This document shows positions 55,991-64,000 of a DNA stretch of 64,000 bases, piece by piece. The position numbers and the translations under genes were made by a program. Each line of letters begins with the position of its first letter. The stretch's first letter is position 1. This DNA comes from Cycas panzhihuaensis (taxonomy: Eukaryota; Cycadophyta), in NCBI GenBank assembly GCA_023213395.1, contig CM041465.1, forward strand, positions 37,021,741 to 37,085,740, in the 5' to 3' direction. A model generated the notes under the pieces. The model made no database searches and had not been told where the DNA came from. It worked only from the letters and a program-made list of their open reading frames with translations.

Positions 55991-57480
55991 CTTTAATTTG
56001 GAATTTTTGGGAATACAAATTTTACTATTCTTAAGAATCAAATCACCCTTTTGTTGGTATCTATCTGAATCACTTCCCTTGATGTTATCCAAGAGTTTTT
56101 GGTATCTTGGATCTACCATATATTTAGTTCTGATGGATTTTAGCCATGGGGGCGTAATTTTTGATATCAACTATAATGAAGGGCCTTTCTTTGTTTCATT
56201 TGGGATTAGTGATAATGCGTCTGCTATAATATTCTCTTTGCCTTTCTTATATACTATCGTGAAGTCAAAATTCTGCAACTCACTAACCCATTTTTGTTGT
56301 TCATTGGATAATGTCTTTTGTCTGAAGAAATATTTCAGACTAACATGATCTCTGCACGCTTGAAATGATTTTCCCAGTAGATATTATCAGCATTGCTGGA
56401 TGGCGTGCATGATTGCGAGCATCTCCTTATCATAAATTGGTTTGAGTTTCTCTCTACTATTCAACTTCTGACTCTCATAAGCTATTGGTCGTTCATCTTG
56501 GAGTAAGACTACCCCTATTCCAAATCATAATGCATCACACTCTAGTACGAATGGTTTCAAAAAATCGGGTATTGCTAAGATTGGAGCTATTACCATGGCT
56601 TTCTTGAGATCACCAAAAGCTTCTTCTGCTTTCGGGTTCCAAGCAAACGCGTCTTTCTTGGTCAAGTGTGTGAGTGGAGCTGCTAGGTGTGCATAACCCT
56701 TGATGAACTTCCTAACAAACCTAGCTTCCCAAGAACCCTCGAACTACTGTAATACTTGTTGGGGTTGGCCAACTGACAATTGCTTGTATCTTCTTTGGGT
56801 CAATCCTTATGCCTTCTCTAGTTATGATGTGGCCTAGGTATTCTAGTTCTTCCTTTGCAAATGAACATTTCTTCTTATTGGGAAAGAATTGATTATCGCG
56901 CAGAATTTCGAAAATGATTCTCAAATGTTCTAGATGCTTTTCCCATGTCTTACTGTAGATTAAGATATCATCGAAGAAAATTAACACAAATTTGCATAAG
57001 ACTTGCCTAAAGGTATTGTTCATGGTGCTTTGAAATGTTGCTGGTGCGTTTGTTAATCCAAATGGCATTACTCTGAATTAGAACAGGCTTTCATGTGTTC
57101 TGAATGCTGCCTTGTAGACGTCTTCTTCCCTTATTTGGATTTGATGATATCCTGAGCGTAAGTCAAATTTTGAGAAGTACTTTACTCCATGGATTTTGTT
57201 AAATAGATCGTCAATGCACGGGATCGGGTACCTGTTCTTGACTATTAATTGATTGAGACCTCGACAGTCCACACACATTTTATATGAGCTATCCTTTTTT
57301 GGACTGATAAGAACTAGAGTTGCAAATGGGCTTGTGCTGGTGGTAATACTCCCTTGGGATAGTAGTTCGCTTGTGATTTTCTCGATCTCTTTCTGTAAAT
57401 GATACGGGTGCCTATACGGTCAAATGTTGACTGGCGCCGCACCTGCTACAAGTTCAATTGCATGCTGATTTTGCTAAAGA
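55991..57480 (-). pseudogene. Gyp-2 reverse transcriptase and RNase H
   Basis: Minus-strand RT: 57278-57078 (MCVDCRGLNQLIVKNRYPIP, FSKFDLRSGYHQIQIREEDV) and 57068-56721 (MPFGLTNAPATFQSTMNN, FFDDILIYSKTWEKH with FFDD near 56967-56978, EELEYLGHIITREGIRIDPK). RNase H follows with breaks (about 56700-56200, including an A-Y-E-S-Q-like phrase near 56470), then the linker to integrase (56170-55976). The F-F-D-D active site is an accepted variant of Y-x-D-D. Stops and frameshifts interrupt it, so no working enzyme is expected. Confidence 0.92.
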
Positions 57481-58210
57481 GGTGGTAGTCCTTTCAATTC
57501 GTCGAACACTGCCTTGTATTCTTCTATAATTTGTTGAACCTCTGGTGGAATATCCTCGATTTTGACCTTATAGCATGTCATAATGTATGCTAATGGGTTT
57601 GTTTTGAGGAGTTTCTCCATTCAGTGTGACTAAACCAACTCATCTTGGTGGCGTTGATGCTCGCACCGGTATTTAGGTCCTTCCTAGCGAAAGCACATAA
57701 CTTTGGTCATATAATTAGTGACTACATTACCCAATGTTTGAAGCCACTAAATTCCCAATACTACATCTACACCACGGATTTGCATTGCGAACATGTATGC
57801 GTTTATGGAATATTTGCTCATTTGTAAGTTGATTTTTCTGCAGAAACCTCCACATGGTGTTGTTTTCTCATTGGCGATTGATACTTGGAATGTGTTTATT
57901 GGTTCTATTTTAATTCCAAACTTCTTTGCAGTTGCCCTATTTATAGAGTTGTGTGTACTGCCACTATCGACTAGTATTGTGATAGGCACCCCTTTTATCA
58001 TCCCTTGGAACCATAGTGTCTGTGGAGTGGTACTTTGTCTTGTAATTGCTTGTAGTGATATCTGTACATTTTCTGTGTCTAGCTCCAATAGTTCTTCTAC
58101 TTCATCTTCTTCTGGCTTTTCTTCAACTTCGTCATGAATTTCTTCGGGTGGTTCTTCTTCTTGCTCTGATATTGTCGTGTCTTAGGTATTATTCATGTAT
58201 ACCTTTTTCC
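57481..58210 (-). pseudogene. Gyp-2 retropepsin-like protease
   Basis: Block 58088-57747 on the minus strand reads QTLWFQGMIKGVPITILVDS, GSTHNSINRATAKKFGIKIE and ends MFAMQIRGVDVVLGI. The catalytic D-S-G and the distal hydrophobic-hydrophobic-G motif (VVLGI) are present, so the domain itself looks preserved. The acidic Glu/Ser linker before it (58200-58090) joins it to the Gag zinc knuckle. The part after it, towards RT (57746-57481), is broken. Confidence 0.9.
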
Positions 58211-59220
58211 CGGTGCATTGATGTTCGCGGTTCCACTTCGAACCACATTTGAAACAAGTTCCTTTCTTTATATGTTCTTCTTTCATTGTTGTCTCTTGAT
58301 TATTTCTAACTACTAATGGAGCCTTGGATTTGGTTCCTGACTTGTTCTAATTTGGGTTAAATCCCTGCGAGCTTTCCGTTTTGCGTTTGAATGTAGGTCT
58401 AGTCTCCTGTAGTTCTACTTCCACGCATCTTGTTGTCTTGATTGTTGAATCCAATGTTGGTACCCCCGTTACTTTTAGACGATATCTTATTGGAGGTTTC
58501 AATCCGCTAATGTATGTTAGAAGGCGTTCTCATGGCACTGTTAACGGAATTAGACATTGTAGCACTTGAAATTGTTTAGTAAACTCCTAGACTGAGCTTG
58601 TTTGTTGTAATCTTATCAACTGGGCAAAATAGTCTGTACTCCATGAATCTTTATATTGGGTTTTGAGCCCATGCTTCATGTTATGTGCTTTCTGCTTGTT
58701 TTCCACTTGCCTGAAGCCACCACAAATACCATTTCAAAGCTCGACTGTACAAATGTAGTGATGCCAAGGATACTTGCTCGTTTTCCAATATCGGGTAGAC
58801 TGAGAAATAGGTCTCCATTTGTAAAATCCATTCCCTTATATCTCTTGATTTGTCAGGGTCAAACTTTTCCAGGGTGACCTTTTCCATTATTACCCCATCG
58901 TTAGTTTTTTGCCTTTGGTATTCTCCTCCTCTGTTAAATCTTCCTTTGAAATTACTTGTATTTTCTTGTTCTATTTTGCCTAGAGGATCCGGGTTTATCC
59001 ATTCCTTTTGCTGTTTGGCCCATATTGGTTTTGCTTGAGGTCCGTCCAACTTGAGGTTAATTATGTCCATGAGGGCCGTGAGGTTAGCTAGAGAAGCTAG
59101 GATTTCCTTTCCTACTTCATCTATGGCGGTTTGTTCTTGACTGGATTGGCCTTGGGCAATCAACATCTTCTTTTGTTGTATAATCTTCTTAGAACGTAAC
59201 TTCGTTTGGGCTCCTCTCAA
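58211..59220 (-). pseudogene. Gyp-2 Gag
   Basis: Minus-strand Gag: 59220-58681 starts MRGAQTKLRSKKIIQQKKML, has a helical N-terminal part (KEILASLANLTALMDIINLK) and then the Retrotrans_gag core (LEKFDPDKSRDIREWILQME, YSRALKWYLWWLQ). After a break, the C-terminal part ends in a zinc knuckle, TCFKCGSKWNREHQC, near 58216-58262. Spacing is of the gypsy type. Stops lie between the core and the zinc knuckle (58680-58270). Confidence 0.88.
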
Positions 59221-59404
59221 GTTCCACGGGCAGGAGGGTGGGTAAAAATTTCACTTTCTTCTCGCCAAAATGTCACTTCCTTCCTCGGAGGACTGACTGT
59301 TATGAACGTGAGTAGACTGTCTTGATCCCCTCTGGAAAAATTTTGACTATATTCTTAGAAGGCACTCTTCCATATGATAGCTTCAACGAAGCTCCGATAC
59401 TACT

Positions 59405-59779
59405 TATAGTGGAAGCTTTTAACTTATTTCAGAAATAACACGGAGATTCACAGATACTGATCTAATATATGCTCAAACAAATCTCGTCAATCTCAAATAA
59501 TAATGAATTATTGGAAATTCACTATAAACACCGAAGTAAAGTAATGGAAATAGTACAAATAAAAGATAAATATATTGTCCAAAAATAATTTATAATGGTT
59601 AATTATTATCGAGCTTGAAGTTGGCCAAAACTAGGACAGTTCACTGGGAGTGAATCATGAATGAAATTGGCCAGAAGACAGGCTTATAATTTGGCCAATA
59701 CTTCCATTCCTGCGCTCATTTCTAGTGGTTTAAGTCAGCTAATAGGCCCCTAAAGAGAGGGTTTTCCTAGAATGCAACA
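59405..59779 (-). repeat. Gyp-2 5' LTR, with internal deletion
   Basis: 375 bp, TATAGTGGAAGCTTTTAAC...CCTAGAATGCAACA. The start has TA in place of TG, a later point change. About 175 bp present in the left copy are missing. Confidence 0.85.
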
Positions 59780-62557
59780 ACTTCCACTTCTGATACTTCT
59801 ACTTCCACCTTTAATACTGATGAATAATTTGCTTCAAAGGCACTTGTTCTGAGAGACTTCCTAAAGACCAATTACAGCATCAACGCCTTGATCACCTGAG
59901 TATGGACAGCTTCCACTTGCTTTTTAAGTTGAATATGGTACATGGATTATTGAATATTAAGCAAACTAAATGTTTTTATGAGGCTTGTGTCATGGGAAAA
60001 CATCATCGAGCTTCGTTCAAATCAAATGGTAAAGTCTGACATGCTAAAGAACCATTGGGCTTTGTTCACTCTGACGTTTGTGGACCCATGTCTCAAGCAT
60101 CATTCAATGGTTGCCGCTACTTTATTACATATATTGATGATTATTCCCATAAGCTATAGGTTTATTTCCTGAAGCAGAAATTAGAATCATTTGAAAAGTT
60201 TAGAGAATTTAAGCATAGTATTGAATTGGAATCTGGAAGACAACTTAAAATCCTTTGTTGTGATAGTTGAGGTGAATATACTTCTAGAGAATTCACCTAG
60301 TTTTTCAAAGATAATGGCATTAAACGACAATTTTCTACCCCTTACACACTTTAGCAAATTGAAGTTGTTGATCGTATGAATTGGACCTTGGTTAGCAAAG
60401 GCAAAGCGACGCTTACTGCAAAAAATTTAAGACTTCAATTCTAGGCCCTAGCCTTTAACACTGCTGCTAATATTACAAATCAAAGTCCAACCAAGGATGT
60501 TTTAAATATTACACTCGAGGAGGCCTGGTTAGGTTAAAAATCCACTATCTCACATTTGCACACTTTCGGTTATACAACATATATGGTTATATCAAAAGAA
60601 CAAAGGAAGAAGTTAGATGACAAAAGCAAAAAGTGTTTTGTCATTGGCTACCAGCCCGACTGCAAAGTGTACAAGCATACAAACTTTATGATCTTCCTAC
60701 TAGGCAAATGCATACATCTTGGGGTGTAAAATTTTTAGAAGTAAACCAAGACATAGGTTTATCTCAATTTTCATTTTTTGATGAACAACCAACAGTAATT
60801 CCTATTCCACCTCCTACTATACAGAATGTTCCTATAATTCAATTGCCTCCATCTTCATCATATACTCTTGGTCCTTCGTTTGCCCCTCTTGCCTCTCCTT
60901 CAACTTCCACTTCCACAGTTCTTTCAAAAGATGCTTGAGTAGAAGTCACTTCGAAACAACTTCCCAAATAGTACCTGCAGACAATCTCTTCTATTGGGTC
61001 GCCTCCATAACAATCTAAGAGGCAATCTAGGTATGCGTCATTGACCAACTTCGCCTTAATGGCAGAAATATTATCAGTTCTTGAACCAACCATTTTTGTA
61101 GAAGTTGTTATAGACCAAAAGAGGCAAGCAGGCATGAATGAGGAAATGGATTCTACTTTGCAAAACAATACTTGGGATCTAGTTGAGCTACTCGATGGAA
61201 ATAAACCAATTGATTGCCATTGGATTTACAAAACAAAATTTCATGAAGATGGCTCCATTCAATGCTACAAAGCACGATTGGTTGCCAATGGTTTCAAACA
61301 GGTTGAGGGCATCAATCATGATGATACATTTGCCCTTGTTGCCAACATGACCACTGTGAGACTTATTTTAGCATTAACAACTCAATTTAATTAGCCTGTC
61401 TTCTAAATGGATGTGAAAAGTGCCTTTTTGAATGACAACTTATAAGAAGAAGTGTATCTGAATCAACCTCCTAGCTATGTTGTTCGTGGAAATGAACATC
61501 TAGTCTGCAAGTTAAAGAAGACTCTTTATGGCCTTAAGCAATCACCTTGCACTTAGTGAATGAAGATGGATGAATATTTTCAGAAGCATGGACTTGTACA
61601 CTCATCCTTAGATCCCAATTTGTATATCAAAATTCGAGATAACTTGATCACTCTGATTGTGCTGTATGTTGATGATTTGTTGATAATTGGTAATGACACA
61701 TAGTGGATTTCATACCTCCAAGGGGAATTAAATAATAGCTTTGAGATGATTGACCTTGGGTTGGTACACTATTTTCTCGGCATGGAAATCTGGCAACAAC
61801 CAAGCCGCATCTTCCTTTCACAATCCAAATATGCAAGGGAGATCCTTCAGAAGTTCAGAATGGAGGAATGTAAGTTATCGCCAACCCCTATGGAGACCGA
61901 ATTTAAGCTAGATGTTGATGCGCATGGTAAACCTGTCAATCCCACTTTGTATAGGTAGCTTGTAGGGAAATTGATCTACCTCACACATACTTGACTAGAT
62001 ATTTCATATGCTATTGGGATCTGTTCTAAGTTTATGGCATAGCCCAAGATTTCACATTGAAAGGCAGTTATGTGGATCCTGAGATATCTTCAGGGTTCAT
62101 TTCAATTTGGACTTGATTACTGCCAGGTGGACAATCCTACTTTCGCAGGTTATACAGATGTTGATTGGGCTAGTTGCTACGATAGTCATAGATCGACCTC
62201 AGGTTACTGCTTTAACCTAGGTTCTGCCTCTATTTCTTGGAGTTGCAAAAAGCAGCCAAATGTCACCTTATCCTCTGCGGGAGTAGAGTACAAAGCTGTT
62301 ATTAATGCAACTACAGAGGCTATCTAGCTAAGAAGGATTCTTGAAGAGCTTGGTATTGATCAAACATAAGCTAGTTTCCTCTTCTATGACAATTAGAGTG
62401 TCCTCAAGTTAACCAAGAATTCTGTAGTCCATGCAAGAACAAAGCATATCAAGGTTCACCATCACTTCATCAGGGAACATGTTCAGGATGGTGAGATAGA
62501 TATGGTTTACAAGATGACCGACGAACAAATTGCAAATATCTTCACTAAAGCACTTAA
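59780..62557 (+). pseudogene. Cop-4 integrase, RT and RNase H
   Basis: Rest of Cop-4 after Gyp-2. GAG-pre-integrase CEACVMGKHHRASF lies near 59980, integrase at 60060-60400 (FVHSDVCGPMSQ; many stops), the linker at 60633-60938, the RT start at 61041-61394 (NNTWDLVEL, HWIYKTKFHEDGSIQCYKAR), catalytic LYVDDLLIIGND near 61661-61696, the RT end at 61746-61958 (MIDLGLVHYFLGMEIWQQPS), and RNase H at 62070-62327 (AGYTDVDWASCYDSHRSTSG). The last codons (EQIANIFTKAL) are cut by TRG-I at 62558. Decay is similar to Cop-2, its closest relative here. Confidence 0.92.
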
Positions 62558-62972
62558 TGTGAAACTTTCAACATGGAGAGCATTCAACATCAATAAGATC
62601 AATGGACAAAATGGAAACTGCATTAACTTAGATTAAAGATGACTACATCATGATACTGCTACACCACAGACTCAACAAGAGACTCCATGATGACTTGATG
62701 TCCCTACTTTACCTCACTCCCCTATTTATATATCATAGGTGGGAATATGAAGGTGAGGTGAGTTACATGTGGGACAAATGACCTTTAACATATCTAATGA
62801 CTTTTCACCTACTGATTGACCAATGACCTTTCAAATTCTTACTTAACAATATTATAATATGTGACCCTTAGACTCTAACATAATACTTTAGAACTACAAC
62901 ATTATTGACCCTAAGACACAATTTACGCCTAAATACATTACACATTTACACATTAAACATTATCTTCTAACA
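62558..62972 (-). repeat. TRG-I 3' LTR
   Basis: TGTGAAACTTTCAACATGG...ATCTTCTAACA, about 415 bp. It aligns with the TRG-F LTR (acatggaaagcattcaac; attaaacattatactctaaca) at lower identity. The purine tract (reverse of cctccccttaatg) starts at 62973. Confidence 0.88.
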
Positions 62973-63058
62973 CCTCCCCTTAATGTTTAATATCAAGACA
63001 ACAAATGTTGAATACCAAAGACATCATGACATCTAGTACTAAAGATTGACAACAAGAC

Positions 63059-63406
63059 TTACACAAGACTTGACATGAGATGTTTGAGTTTGTAGTGCCC
63101 GAGTTTTGGAATCTTTCTGAAGATGATGCCATGAACTCGATCTTCGACTTGAATGTAGCAATACCATTTATTCCTTTGTATCATGTTTGTTCTATCATCC
63201 TCTGTTTCTAGCTTGATGACTGCTACTGTATCTGAGTGTTCCAACTGTAGGTGTGATCTACTTTGATTATTGTCTCCTGGATCAAATGTGACAACATATG
63301 ATTTGGACTCCATGAAGAGAAGGAATTCCTTCTTATTTGTCAAGTCAACAAGAGTAGTCAACCCCTCAAGCCAATAAACATTCTCTTGAAAGGAAATAAG
63401 GGACAT
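63059..63406 (-). pseudogene. TRG-I Gag-like protein, C-terminal part
   Basis: A 115-codon minus-strand frame: SLISFQENVYWLEGLTTLVD, then NKKEFLLFMESKSYVVTFDP, NKWYCYIQVEDRVHGIIFRK and IPKLGHYKL. It aligns with the TRG-F C-terminal part (FQGGDHWLEKS, NKEESTRLMELKSHVIIFDS, EDKAYDIIFRKISRLG), so this region is conserved in at least two copies that have otherwise diverged. The start of the protein would be at higher coordinates, where the frame is broken (63407-64000 has only short open pieces). Function unknown; it is not an RT, integrase or protease. Confidence 0.75.
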
Positions 63407-64000
63407 TGATTTCTTTCTTAACTTTACAAGTATAGGTGCTTATCCTAGTTTAGCAAAATATTTTGTTTTCTCCTCATCACTCAAAGAATCTGTTGACGTG
63501 CCAAATATGATGAGGATTTTTGTTATAATCACATGTACATGCTTCCTAATTATGGTTACTTAAAAATAGTATATCACCTCAACATAATTGTCTCTCATGA
63601 CTAAGTAACCTGCGAGAAGTATACACCAATCTTGATGAACAAGATTCTAACCAAATGACATTCCAACTATATCCCTTCTTTCTTTGAACGAATTTTCCAG
63701 TGCCTTTGTAAGATATGTTGACACGACCTAGATTCTTTTAAAGACAAGGACAAAAAATGGTGCCATGTTGAATGTGATTATACAATGTTTTGTGCATATG
63801 CATACAACCATGTGACCTGACATGTGACTTGGCAACAAATTTATTAACGCAAACTAAGGTAATATTATCCAAACTTTCCACTAAGGTAGTTGTGTCTCCA
63901 TAATGCACTACCTGTGAAGAAGAATATTTAGGTTTTTCAAATTTCACCCTTTCAGTGATTTGTAGTGCAGTCTTTCCTGTCAACATGTTGAGGTTCAAAG

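Larger units (their letters stand above)
39217..59779 (-). mobile_element. Gyp-2: Ty3/gypsy chromovirus-like element, interrupted by the Cop-5/Cop-6 tandem
   Basis: Minus-strand gypsy element inserted in Cop-4. LTRs at 39217-39766 and 59405-59779; purine tract (reverse of agtcccccctccccc) after the left LTR; degenerate primer site (gctccgatacta, about 59391-59402). The flanks acttt and acttc give a 5-bp duplication with one mismatch. Gag, protease, RT, RNase H and integrase follow in gypsy order, and the C-terminal tail (39800-39870) looks like a chromodomain end. About 14.9 kb of its span is later insertion. Confidence 0.88.
62558..64000 (-). mobile_element. TRG-I: 3' part of a gag-only-type LTR element, runs off the window
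   Basis: Minus-strand element inserted at the RNase H tail of Cop-4. Its 3' LTR and purine tract are present, then the C-terminal end of a Gag-like protein related to TRG-F. The 5' part and second LTR lie beyond the window edge, so absence of pol cannot be confirmed. It is classed with TRG-E and TRG-F by LTR and Gag similarity. Confidence 0.82.

Overview
The window is gene-poor, AT-rich plant nuclear DNA made almost entirely of nested LTR retrotransposons. A land plant is indicated by Ty1/copia and Ty3/gypsy elements primed by the tRNA-Met-type sequence TGGTATCAGAGC, one exon of a plant PPR-like gene, and a captured fragment of a plant-type EB1 gene. The depth of nesting, the many decayed copies and the isolated exon fit a large-genome seed plant such as a gymnosperm; that last step is inference. 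I see no rRNA, tRNA, CRISPR or prokaryotic feature.

Layout (labels are mine). 1-3255: minus-strand copia fragment Cop-1 with its leader. About 3262-7019: plus-strand copia fragment Cop-2 with its 3' LTR. 7020-8097: remnant of a minus-strand small element, TRG-K. 8098-9174: intron-like DNA with one PPR-like exon (8472-8615). 9175-22851: minus-strand gypsy element Gyp-1, split in its RNase H domain by full-length plus-strand copia Cop-3 (11891-19162, TSD AACAC). 23491-30687: plus-strand gag-only element TRG-E, carrying minus-strand gag-only TRG-D (27017-30193). 31127-62557: plus-strand copia Cop-4, broken by TRG-F (33894-37943, TSD TTCTA) and by minus-strand gypsy Gyp-2 (39217-59779). Gyp-2 holds a tandem of two minus-strand copia elements, Cop-5 and Cop-6 (40317-55244, one shared TSD CCATT). 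Cop-5 holds TRG-C (41991-44108, TSD CGATA). 62558-64000: the 3' end of TRG-I, which cuts Cop-4 in its RNase H tail and runs off the window. The nest is four elements deep at 42-44 kb.

The most notable content is a set of small LTR elements that encode only a Gag-like protein (TRG-C, D, E, F, I, perhaps K). They have LTRs, a primer binding site and a polypurine tract but no protease, integrase or reverse transcriptase, so they would need enzymes from autonomous elements. This matches the published class called TR-GAG. D, E, F and I share an N-terminal copia-type Gag domain and a C-terminal motif around 'ED-D-IIF-K'. TRG-F carries a piece of a host EB1 gene, and TRG-E carries a gene-like antisense segment. 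TRG-C and TRG-D have unrelated Gag proteins and LTRs but share about 450 bp of leader. TRG-C has LTRs that differ at one position and a gag with one stop codon, so it is the most recently mobile element here.

Of the six autonomous copia copies, only Cop-6 keeps the protease motif DSGA, and even it has several ORF breaks. No element here looks fully autonomous.
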